Below, piece by piece: positions 16,051 to 23,782 of a stretch of DNA of 64,000 nt. The notes under the pieces are model-generated. The model had not been told where the DNA came from. It searched no databases and saw only the letters and a program-made list of their open reading frames with translations. Both the position numbers and the translations under genes were made by a program. The stretch spans positions 1-64,000 of the forward strand of contig DATKXU010000082.1 of NCBI GenBank assembly GCA_035528905.1, given 5' to 3'. Numbering within the stretch: the stretch's first letter is position 1; each line of letters opens with the position of its first letter. This DNA is from DATKXU01 sp035528905. GTDB taxonomy: Bacteria; Armatimonadota; UBA5829; DTJY01.

Positions 16051-17850
16051 TCAGATGTCGGCTGCTACCTCATCCCCGGCGGTCTCGAAACTGAACTGCA
16101 TATCGTACAGCCTGCGGTAGAGGCCGTCGTTCCGCAGAAGCTCCTCGTGCTTGCCGCTCTCAACTATCCTGCCGTCGTCTATGACCAGGATGCAGCCTGC
16201 CTCGATGACCGTTGAGAGCCTGTGTGCGATGACGAACGATGTCCGGCCCTTCAGGAGTTTGCGTATGGCCTCCTGAATGAGCATCTCGGTCTGCGTGTCC
16301 ACGCTTGAGGTGGCTTCGTCCAAGATTAGAATCCTCGGATCGGCCAGCAGCGCCCGGGCGAATGAAACGACTTGCTTCTGGCCGGAGGAGAGCTTGGAGC
16401 CGCCTTCGCGGACATCGGTCTCGTATCCCTCCGGCAGCTCCATAATGAACTCGTGCGCTCCCACGGCCTTCGCCGCCGCTTCAACTTCTCCATCGGTCGC
16501 GTCGAGCCGCCCGTAGCGGATGTTCTCCCTTACGCTTCCTGGGAAGAGGAAGCTGTCCTGCGGCACGATCCCCATCTGACTCCGCAGGGACTTCGTGGTG
16601 ACATCGCGGACGTCGCAGCCGTCAATCAGTATGCTTCCCGATTGTATGTCGTACTGGCGAGCGAGCAAGTTGATAATGGTCGTCTTCCCTGCGCCGGTAG
16701 GGCCGACGAGAGCGATTGTCTCTCCGGCCTTCGCAGTGAAGCTCACATCTTTCAGGACCGGCGTCTCGTCGTAGGCGAAGTTCACGTTGCGAAATTCGAC
16801 GTTGCCCTGGATTTGCGGCAGCTCGTTTGCGCCCGGCTTATCGCGCACTGACGGCTCGGTATCGAAGATGTCGAAGATTCGCTCGGCGCCCGCCATCGCT
16901 GATTGCATGTTCTGGTAAAACGCGCTCATGTTCCGCATCGGCGCGAAGAATTGATGCATGTATGCGATGAAAGCAACCAGCACCCCCACTTTCAGCGTCC
17001 CGTAGATCGCCTGTAAGCCGCCATACCAGTAGATCATGGCGATGCCGATCCAACTGATGATCTCCATGGTGGGGGAGAACGCCGCCGATATAGCCTGGGC
17101 GCGCATGAATGCATCCCGGTTCTCGCGGTTGACTTGCTCGAATCGCTGGAGGTTCTCGCCTTCACGGGAGAAGGACTTGACGACCTTGACGCCGGAGACG
17201 TTCTCCGCCACGTGCGCCGTGACGGTTGCCACCTTCTTGCGCACATCCCTGTAGGCCAACCTGGCTCTGCCGCGGAATACGGCGGTCACCACCGCCATTA
17301 ACGGCATCAGGGTGAACGTGAGGAGCGAAAGCATAAGGCTTTTCTTCAGCATGATGATCACTATGCCGATCAGCGTCATGAAGTCAGTGACGAGCGACAG
17401 CACTCCGGAAGTTATCAGCATGTTGAGCGCGCCGACATCGCTGGTGAGCCTGGCGATTATCCTGCCTACCTCGCGCCTGTCGAAGAAATCAAGCGACAGG
17501 CCCTGGATATGGGAGAAGAGCTTCTGCCGGATGTCGTTCACTACATGCTGCCCGAGGATGGATATGAAAATCGTCTGCCAGTACTGGCTGAACCAGCGTA
17601 TGAGGTACGTGACGATGTAGATGAGCGCGGTAGCCGTCACCACCCGTACATTCTCCGCCTTTATGCCGTCGTCAATCGCGACTTGCATCAGGTGTGGCGA
17701 AACAAGAGCCGTGCCCGCCGTGACCAGCATGGCCGCGAGCGCGATCCCAAGCTGCTTCTTGTACGGCAGGACGAATACCAGCGCCCTGCGCGTCAGCCTT
17801 GCATCAAACGCCTTGCCAAGTACTTCATCGTCGTATATCGGTCTTGCCAT
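16051..17850 (-). CDS. ABC exporter half-transporter with consensus catalytic site
   Basis: A 599-residue type IV ABC half-transporter. Six transmembrane helices fill residues 1-320. The ATPase domain has Walker A GPTGAGKT, the ABC signature as LSSGQ rather than LSGGQ, Walker B ILILDE with the catalytic Glu, and the switch His in IAHRLST. It overlaps the upstream half-transporter by 26 nt. The degenerate signature here and the degenerate Walker B/H-loop in the partner together describe one dead and one active ATP site, the pattern of heterodimeric exporters such as TM287/288. Substrate not predictable; drugs or lipids are usual. Confidence 0.9.
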   Translation of the reverse strand: MARPIYDDEVLGKAFDARLTRRALVFVLPYKKQLGIALAAMLVTAGTALVSPHLMQVAIDDGIKAENVRVVTATALIYIVTYLIRWFSQYWQTIFISILGQHVVNDIRQKLFSHIQGLSLDFFDRREVGRIIARLTSDVGALNMLITSGVLSLVTDFMTLIGIVIIMLKKSLMLSLLTFTLMPLMAVVTAVFRGRARLAYRDVRKKVATVTAHVAENVSGVKVVKSFSREGENLQRFEQVNRENRDAFMRAQAISAAFSPTMEIISWIGIAMIYWYGGLQAIYGTLKVGVLVAFIAYMHQFFAPMRNMSAFYQNMQSAMAGAERIFDIFDTEPSVRDKPGANELPQIQGNVEFRNVNFAYDETPVLKDVSFTAKAGETIALVGPTGAGKTTIINLLARQYDIQSGSILIDGCDVRDVTTKSLRSQMGIVPQDSFLFPGSVRENIRYGRLDATDGEVEAAAKAVGAHEFIMELPEGYETDVREGGSKLSSGQKQVVSFARALLADPRILILDEATSSVDTQTEMLIQEAIRKLLKGRTSFVIAHRLSTVIEAGCILVIDDGRIVESGKHEELLRNDGLYRRLYDMQFSFETAGDEVAADI

Positions 17851-19600
17851 ATTGAGCCTCGGGTCCCTGGGCCTGCTCCTGGGCGCGAAACTGCAGGCGG
17901 TAGATCTCCGCGTAGACCCCGTTTTTCGCCAGGAGGTCTTCGTGTCCGCCGGACTCCACTATTCTGCCCTTATCGAGCACCACGATCTTGTCCGCCCGCT
18001 TCACTGTGGAGAGGCGCTGCGCGATCACAAAAGTCGTCCGTGACTCGGTCAGCGAGACCAGAGCCTTCTGGATGAGCGCCTCCGTTTCGGTGTCAACGCT
18101 CGATGTTGAGTCGTCGAGTATCAGGATCGGGGGGTTCATCAGCAGGGCGCGGGCGATCGCGACCCTCTGCTTCTGGCCGCCGGAGAGATTCACTCCCCGC
18201 TCGCCGATCCTTGTTTCGTAGCCATCCGGAAGCGACATGATGAAGTCATGGATGTTCGCCGCCTTTGCCGCCTCGATTACCTCCTCCAGAGGAGCGTCCG
18301 GCCTCGCGTAAGCGATGTTCTCACGGGCTGTATCGCCGAATAGGAACGGCTCCTGAGAGACGATGCCTATCTGCCGCCTTAGCGATTCCAGCTTGTACTG
18401 GCGGATGTCAACTCCATCTATCAGGATGGCCCCCTCAGTGACATCGTAGAACCGGGGCAGTAGATTGATGATCGTGCTCTTTCCCGAACCGGTCGCGCCC
18501 AGAAGGGCTAGCATCTCTCCGGGTTTGGCCTCCAGGTTGATATTGCTTAGCGCCCGGCTGCCGTCGCTATAGTTGAAAAACACGTTGCGAAGCTCGACGC
18601 GCCCGGTGCAGCCCGTCAATTCGATTTTGCCGTCCTTCAGGTGCGTCTCGGGATGGGTGTCGAGTATCTCGAAGACCCGGTCGGCCGACGCAATGGCATT
18701 CTGAATGATATCGACAACCCAGCCCATTATGCGCACCGGCCAAATCAGCATCGTGAGGTACATGTTGAACGCCACGAACTCCCCGAGCTTCAAATGATGG
18801 TGGACCACCTGCATTCCGCCATACCAGAGGATGAACGTGGTCCCGGCTGCCGCGATGAAGTCCATCATCGGGCTGTACAGCGCGGCCACGCGGGATGTAG
18901 CCAGCCGCCGCTCCAGCAGCTCGCGAGTTTCTCGCGCAAACTTGCCGATCTCATGCTCCTCCCGCGCAAAAGTCTTGACGACGCGAATCCCCAAAAGATT
19001 CTGCTGGATTGTCGTTGTCACCTTGCCGTGCTGATCTTGAAGGGCGGTGTAGAGCGGCCGCATTCTCCCGCTGTATTTGAAGACGGCGGCAACCAGGAAC
19101 GGCATGGCGGACAGCGCGACTAACGCCAGCCTCCAGTTCATGTGCAGGCAGATAGGGAGTATCCCCGCGAAGATTAGAACATTGGTGACAAGGTGGATCA
19201 GGCCGTGGCCGAGGAACGCGCGCAGGGCATCCACGTCTGTCGTGGAGCGCGATATCAACTGCCCGGTTTCTGCCTCATCGTGGTAGCTGAACGACAGCCG
19301 CTGGATGTGATCGAACAGCCCGTTCCGGATGTCGTAGACGGTTCGCTGGGCGCCGTATTCCGTCAGGTAGAACTGGCCGAAGCCGAAGATCCCCTTGATT
19401 ATTACCAGGCCCACTATCCCGGCTGCGTAGTAAGGCAGGAGGTCGTACCGTTTCAGCTCGATGCAGTCGTCAATGATGCGCTGCACCACCTGTGGCAAAA
19501 CGAGCGCTATCCCGGTGCCGGTGAGCGCGCACACGAGCGTCAGAAGCGTCCAGTGCCAGTACCTTTTCGCGTAGCCCAGCAGTCTCCAGATGGTGCGCAT
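17825..19600 (-). CDS. ABC exporter half-transporter with degenerate catalytic site
   Basis: A 591-residue half-transporter. The start at 19600 (MRTIWRLLGYAKRYW) was chosen because GGGAG lies 7 nt upstream; a start 17 codons earlier is less likely. Six membrane helices precede an ATPase with Walker A GATGSGKS and the canonical LSGGQ signature. The Walker B ends ILILDD (Asp for the catalytic Glu) and the H-loop reads IAQRLST (Gln for His). Both substitutions are known in the non-hydrolysing subunit of heterodimeric exporters. It is the first gene of the pair and is divergent from tyrS. Confidence 0.9.
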   Translation of the reverse strand: MRTIWRLLGYAKRYWHWTLLTLVCALTGTGIALVLPQVVQRIIDDCIELKRYDLLPYYAAGIVGLVIIKGIFGFGQFYLTEYGAQRTVYDIRNGLFDHIQRLSFSYHDEAETGQLISRSTTDVDALRAFLGHGLIHLVTNVLIFAGILPICLHMNWRLALVALSAMPFLVAAVFKYSGRMRPLYTALQDQHGKVTTTIQQNLLGIRVVKTFAREEHEIGKFARETRELLERRLATSRVAALYSPMMDFIAAAGTTFILWYGGMQVVHHHLKLGEFVAFNMYLTMLIWPVRIMGWVVDIIQNAIASADRVFEILDTHPETHLKDGKIELTGCTGRVELRNVFFNYSDGSRALSNINLEAKPGEMLALLGATGSGKSTIINLLPRFYDVTEGAILIDGVDIRQYKLESLRRQIGIVSQEPFLFGDTARENIAYARPDAPLEEVIEAAKAANIHDFIMSLPDGYETRIGERGVNLSGGQKQRVAIARALLMNPPILILDDSTSSVDTETEALIQKALVSLTESRTTFVIAQRLSTVKRADKIVVLDKGRIVESGGHEDLLAKNGVYAEIYRLQFRAQEQAQGPEAQYGKTDIRR

Positions 19601-19733
19601 GGCAGTACTCCCATTGCCTTCGTCTCGCCGGTCAAGCTTACAGTGCTCCAATAAACCTGTTCAGCGAGGAAAGTCCGAGTCCCTCCCAAAGTTTGCGATG
19701 CGGAGTCGCCGAGAACTTACCCGCGGGCTTGAT

Positions 19734-19762
19734 TTGACACGCCCCGCCTCTTGTGGTACGAT
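19734..19762 (+). promoter_or_regulatory. promoter of tyrS
   Basis: TTGACA (19734-19739) and TACGAT (19757-19762) with a 17-nt spacer. The expected transcription start near 19769 supports the GTG start at 19813. Confidence 0.75.
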
Positions 19763-19812
19763 TTCCTCCAGCTTCTTGCACATTTCTCAACATTCCAAAG
19801 GGTGTATGGCGA

Positions 19813-21045
19813 GTGATTTCTAAGATTCCGATTGACGAGCAGATGGAACTCCTCAGGCGGGGCACCGTCGAGATCATCCCCGAAGACGAACTCCGCGCCA
19901 AACTGAAGAAGTCTCAGCGGACCGGCACTCCTTTGAAGGTGAAGCTGGGGCTGGACCCGACCGCTCCGGACATACACCTGGGCAACGCCGTCGTGCTGAG
20001 AAAACTGCGGCAGTTCCAGGACCTCGGCCACGAGGTCATTGTCATCATCGGCGACTTCACCGCGAGTATCGGTGATCCGAGCGGTGCATCCATGACACGG
20101 CCTCTCTTATCCCCGGATGAGATTGCCGTCAACGCCCGAACTTATGAAGAGCAGTATAGCCGCATTCTGGATGCGTCGAAGACCCGGGTTGTGTTCAATA
20201 GCGAGTGGCTCCGCCAGTTCGATTTCGCAGGCGTCGTCCGGCTTGCGTCTAAGGTAACTGTGGCGCGGCTGATCGAGCGCGACGACTTCGCCACGCGCCT
20301 GGCTGAAGGGAAGCCCGTCGGCGTCCACGAGATGCTCTACCCCATCTGCCAGGCTTATGATTCCGTTGCGCTGGAGTCGGATATCGAACTGGGAGGCACC
20401 GAGCAGAGGTTCAACATACTGCTGGGCCGCGACCTTCAGCGCGAGTTCGGGCAGGAGCCGCAGGTCGCCATATTCACACCGCTGCTCGTGGGCCTGGACG
20501 GCGTGCAGAAGATGAGCAAGTCACTGGGTAACTACGTCGGCATCACCGAGCCTCCGAACGACATGTTCGGCAAGGTAATGTCCATTCCGGACAACCTGAT
20601 GCCTCAATACTTCGAGCTCTGCACGGACGTGCCGATGGCGGAGGTCCGGGAGGTCGAGACGGGCCTGGCAAGCGGCAAGCTGCACCCAATGGACGTGAAG
20701 AAGCGCCTCGCACGCGAGATCGTGACGATTTATCACGGTGCACAGGCCGCCGCTGAGGCCCAGACAGAGTTCGAGAGGGTCTTCAGCGCGCGCGAGCTTC
20801 CCTCCGAGATTCCGACTGTCTGCGTGCCCGCATCGGCGTTCAAAGATGGAAGAGTCTGGATCGTGCGGCTCCTGACGACCTCCGGATTCGCCGGCACCAA
20901 CAGCGAGGCACGGCGCCTGGTCGAGCAGGGAGCGGTCACCCTGGATGATGAGAAGATAACCGATGTGAACGCCGAAGTCGCGCTTGAAGATGGACAGGTG
21001 CTCCGCGTCGGCAAACTGAAATTCGGCAGAATCGAGCTACCGTAG
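19813..21045 (+). CDS. tyrS: tyrosyl-tRNA synthetase
   Basis: A 410-residue class I synthetase that charges tRNA-Tyr. The HIGH-type motif is HLGN in DPTAPDIHLGNAVVLRKL, the tyrosine pocket includes the QAYDS segment, and the KMSKS loop is intact (VQKMSKSLGNYVG). The final 70 residues are an S4 RNA-binding domain (VRLLTTSGFAGTNSEARRLV). The GTG start at 19813 gives the usual N-terminus ISKIPIDEQMELLRRGTVEI. An upstream in-frame start at 19753 would lie inside the promoter. Monocistronic. Confidence 0.96.
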   Translation: MISKIPIDEQMELLRRGTVEIIPEDELRAKLKKSQRTGTPLKVKLGLDPTAPDIHLGNAVVLRKLRQFQDLGHEVIVIIGDFTASIGDPSGASMTRPLLSPDEIAVNARTYEEQYSRILDASKTRVVFNSEWLRQFDFAGVVRLASKVTVARLIERDDFATRLAEGKPVGVHEMLYPICQAYDSVALESDIELGGTEQRFNILLGRDLQREFGQEPQVAIFTPLLVGLDGVQKMSKSLGNYVGITEPPNDMFGKVMSIPDNLMPQYFELCTDVPMAEVREVETGLASGKLHPMDVKKRLAREIVTIYHGAQAAAEAQTEFERVFSARELPSEIPTVCVPASAFKDGRVWIVRLLTTSGFAGTNSEARRLVEQGAVTLDDEKITDVNAEVALEDGQVLRVGKLKFGRIELP

Positions 21046-21076
21046 ATCGTGAGTTGTGCGCTGTGATCCACAGACG

Positions 21077-21106
21077 TTGACACGGCCCAGCCGAGCTTCG
21101 TATAAT
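21077..21106 (+). promoter_or_regulatory. promoter of the nuoH-N operon and its leader
   Basis: TTGACA (21077-21082) and TATAAT (21101-21106) with 18 nt between them. The leader of about 120 nt to nuoH contains GCAGCCCC pairing with GGGGCTGT (about 21115-21150), a stable hairpin before the ribosome binding site. Confidence 0.8.
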
Positions 21107-21234
21107 TGATGAGGCAGCCCCATTCGCCGGAAGCGGATCGGGGCTGTCGGCGTGCGTTGCGGAGGTGGGAGCTCACTCAGCACCCATGCGGTGAGGGCTG
21201 TCTCCTTGCGCCTCAGGGCGGAGGCCGTCGTACA

Positions 21235-22281
21235 ATGACGTTGACAGAGGTTATCGAGCTCGTTTTCCGGTGGCTGCACATCCCGCAGGTATGGGTTCAG
21301 CCGGCGGTGATGCTTGCGGCGGCGGTTATCATTCTGTTCTTCGTACTCTTCGTAGTGCTGTACCTCGTATATGGGCTGCGGAGGATCATGGGCTGGATAC
21401 AGACCCGGATCGGGCCGAACCGTGTCGGTCCGCACGGGCTTGCGCAGACCATCGCGGATGCCGTGAAGCTCCTGACGAAGGAAGACATCATTCCCGCGAT
21501 GGCGGACAAATGGCCCTTCATAGCCGCGCCCATTATCGTGTTCGTCCCAGCCTACCTTGTCTACGTAGTCATTCCCTTTGGCAAAGGTGGCTGGGTCGCG
21601 CAGGACTTGAGCATCGGGGTGCTCTACATCGCCGCGGTGCTCTCCATTCCCATAGTAGGCATCATCACGGCGGGATGGGCGTCCAACAACAAGTGGTCTC
21701 TGCTCGGCGCATTTCGCGCGGCTGCACAGATCGTGAGCTACGAGGTGCCGCTTGTCCTGGCGATGATACCGCCGGTCATGCTGGCCGGGAGCCTGAGTCT
21801 TCAGCAGATCATTCATGCCCAGAGTGGCGAGTGGCTGGGGTTATTCCCGCGCTGGTTCATCGCCACCCAGGTCGTCGGATTCCTCGTCTACATGGCCGCA
21901 GCGCTCGCCGAAAGCAACTTGACGCCCTTTGACATCATGGAAGCCGAGTCGGAGCTTGTCGCAGGCTACAACACGGAGTACAGCGGGATGAAGTTTGCGC
22001 TTTTCTTCCTGGCGGAGTTCGCAGGGATGTTCACCATCTCGGCCGTTGGGGCGACCTTGTTCTTTGGCGGGTGGCTGCCGATCCATCCCGCGCTTTCGTT
22101 CATCCCGCCCGTCATTTGGTTTCTTGCAAAGACTGCGGTTATCATCTTCGTTCTGATGTGGATAAGGTCCACCCTGCCCAGGGTTCGCGTTGACCAGTTG
22201 ATGAGCCTGGGATGGAAGGTGCTGATACCCATCGCGCTCCTGAATATCGCCTGGACGGGGTTTGTCGTGCTGGTGTCGTGA
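21235..22281 (+). CDS. nuoH: NADH-quinone oxidoreductase subunit H
   Basis: A 348-residue membrane subunit of complex I that lines the quinone channel. Marks are GWIQTRIGPNRVGPHGLAQT, the loop FRAAAQIVSYEVPL and ALAESNLTPFDIMEAESELV. These include the conserved acidic residues at the junction with the peripheral arm. Eight hydrophobic helices can be counted. The ATG at 21235 has GGAGG 9 nt upstream. It is the first gene of the operon; nuoA-G are not in the window, so the peripheral arm must be encoded elsewhere. Confidence 0.96.
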   Translation: MTLTEVIELVFRWLHIPQVWVQPAVMLAAAVIILFFVLFVVLYLVYGLRRIMGWIQTRIGPNRVGPHGLAQTIADAVKLLTKEDIIPAMADKWPFIAAPIIVFVPAYLVYVVIPFGKGGWVAQDLSIGVLYIAAVLSIPIVGIITAGWASNNKWSLLGAFRAAAQIVSYEVPLVLAMIPPVMLAGSLSLQQIIHAQSGEWLGLFPRWFIATQVVGFLVYMAAALAESNLTPFDIMEAESELVAGYNTEYSGMKFALFFLAEFAGMFTISAVGATLFFGGWLPIHPALSFIPPVIWFLAKTAVIIFVLMWIRSTLPRVRVDQLMSLGWKVLIPIALLNIAWTGFVVLVS

Positions 22282-22288
22282 CATGTCC

Positions 22289-22305
22289 CTCTCCCTGTGG
22301 GAGAG
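22289..22305. repeat. intercistronic hairpin repeat (nuoH-nuoI)
   Basis: CTCTCCC-TGT-GGGAGAG followed by GGTGAGGG. The same pattern recurs between nuoK and nuoL, so this is a dispersed repeat family that also makes an mRNA hairpin. Confidence 0.6.
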
Positions 22306-22347
22306 ACTACCGGTGAGGGCGCATTGACTTCCAGGTAGAACAAACGT

Positions 22348-22869
22348 ATGTCTAAAGCTTTGAGAAAAATAGGCGCGTACACGTGCGAAGGCTTCTACGC
22401 CCTTTACAGCATCGCGAAGGGGCTTATTGTGACCCTGATCAACCTGCTTCGCGGGAAGGTTACGCTCATGTATCCGGAGGCTCGATGGGAGCTTCCTGAG
22501 GGATACAGAGGCTTCCCGGCGCTGCCAGTGGACCCGGAGACCGGGCAGGATGTGTGCATCGGATGCGGAGCGTGCGCGCGCATCTGCCCGACTCAGTTGA
22601 TCGCTGTGGAAGCCCACATGACCGAAGACAAAAAGCGCGTTGTGGACTCTTTTGTCATGAACGCCGGGCTGTGCATGTTCTGCGGGCTGTGCGCTGATGT
22701 CTGTCCCGTAGGCGCTATCATCATGAGTGACAACTACGAGCTCTCGGCATTTTCGAGAGATGACCTTATCTATGATCGAAGGAAGCTGAACGAGCTCGGC
22801 GGTCTGAGGAAGCCGGAACCCAAGCCTGAGGAGCCCGTTGCCAGCGGATCAGCCGAGGAGCGCGCCTAG
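22348..22869 (+). CDS. nuoI: NADH-quinone oxidoreductase subunit I
   Basis: A 173-residue protein with two [4Fe-4S] ferredoxin motifs, CIGCGACARICP and CMFCGLCADVCP. These carry clusters N6a and N6b between NuoB/G and the quinone site. The N-terminus has an amphipathic helix that docks on the membrane arm. The C-terminal tail is rich in Pro and Glu. It ends directly at the nuoJ start codon. Confidence 0.96.
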   Translation: MSKALRKIGAYTCEGFYALYSIAKGLIVTLINLLRGKVTLMYPEARWELPEGYRGFPALPVDPETGQDVCIGCGACARICPTQLIAVEAHMTEDKKRVVDSFVMNAGLCMFCGLCADVCPVGAIIMSDNYELSAFSRDDLIYDRRKLNELGGLRKPEPKPEEPVASGSAEERA

Positions 22870-23388
22870 ATGCAAATTACCATGCAACAGTTTGCCTTTT
22901 GCGCCGTCGCGCTGTTAGTTCTGGGTTCGGCGGTCATGGTTGTCACCCTTAAGAACATATTCCACTCCCTGCTGTTTCTCGCGCTGTCGTTCTTGGGAGT
23001 AGCCGGAGTTTACCTGCTGCTGTCGGCTGATTTCCTCGCGGCGGTTCAGGTTCTGATCTACATCGGGGCGATCGTCGTACTGATGATGTTCGCCCTGATG
23101 CTGACCCACCGCGTGATGAGTACGAAGCTGTCCCAAACCCTGGGACAGTGGTGGGTGACCTCGCTGCCGGTGGCTCTTGGGATTCTCACAATACTGATTA
23201 GGGTGTTTGTGGTCTATCCGTGGAGAGTGGAGGCGCCGCCGGGCGCCGCGCCGACGACCGGGATCATCGGGCAAGCGTTGCTGACGAAGTACGTTCTGCC
23301 GTTCGAGCTGGCATCCATCGTCCTGCTGGTTGCAATGGTTGGGGCGATCGTCTTAGCAAAGGAGGACAAGTTCGATGATTCCGCTTGA
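22870..23388 (+). CDS. nuoJ: NADH-quinone oxidoreductase subunit J
   Basis: A 172-residue protein with five membrane helices. The conserved GAIVVLMMFALML helix, with its pi-bulge segment, follows VQVLIYIGAIV. It begins at the base after the nuoI stop and overlaps nuoK by 14 nt, which implies coupled translation. Confidence 0.95.
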   Translation: MQITMQQFAFCAVALLVLGSAVMVVTLKNIFHSLLFLALSFLGVAGVYLLLSADFLAAVQVLIYIGAIVVLMMFALMLTHRVMSTKLSQTLGQWWVTSLPVALGILTILIRVFVVYPWRVEAPPGAAPTTGIIGQALLTKYVLPFELASIVLLVAMVGAIVLAKEDKFDDSA

Positions 23389-23683
23389 GTGGTATCTGGG
23401 GTTATCGGCTCTCCTATTCTGCATAGGAATCTTCGGCGTGCTCAGCCGACGGAACGCCATCGGTATCCTGATGGGGATCGAGCTGATGCTGAATGCGGCC
23501 AACATCAACCTCGTGGCGTTCGCGCGGTTCCTGGACCCGACGGTGTTGACCGGCCATGTGTTCGCTGTTTTCGTGATGACAGTGGCGGCCGCTGAAGCCG
23601 CGGTCGGCCTTGCCATAATCATCGCCGCTTACCGGAATGTCGCGCATATCAACGTTGACAAGATCAGTGTGATGAAGTGGTGA
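23375..23683 (+). CDS. nuoK: NADH-quinone oxidoreductase subunit K
   Basis: A 102-residue, three-helix subunit. The two conserved membrane glutamates lie in LMGIELMLNAANINLVAFAR and VAAAEAAVGLAI. Together with NuoJ it forms part of the proton path near NuoH. Its start lies inside nuoJ. Confidence 0.95.
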   Translation: MIPLEWYLGLSALLFCIGIFGVLSRRNAIGILMGIELMLNAANINLVAFARFLDPTVLTGHVFAVFVMTVAAAEAAVGLAIIIAAYRNVAHINVDKISVMKW

Positions 23684-23714
23684 TTCGATCTCGGATTTCG
23701 GATTGACCTAAGCG

Positions 23715-23745
23715 CCATCCCCTCTCCGTTTCGGAGAGGGGATGG
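23715..23745. repeat. strong intercistronic hairpin (nuoK-nuoL)
   Basis: CCATCCCCTCTCCG-TTT-CGGAGAGGGGATGG, a 14-bp perfect stem followed by GGTGAGG. It shares its core with the nuoH-nuoI hairpin. It may cause partial termination or stabilise processed mRNA within the operon. Confidence 0.7.
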
Positions 23746-23782
23746 GGTGAGGTTCCGCTGACCGCTAGTAGCAGAGAAGAAC

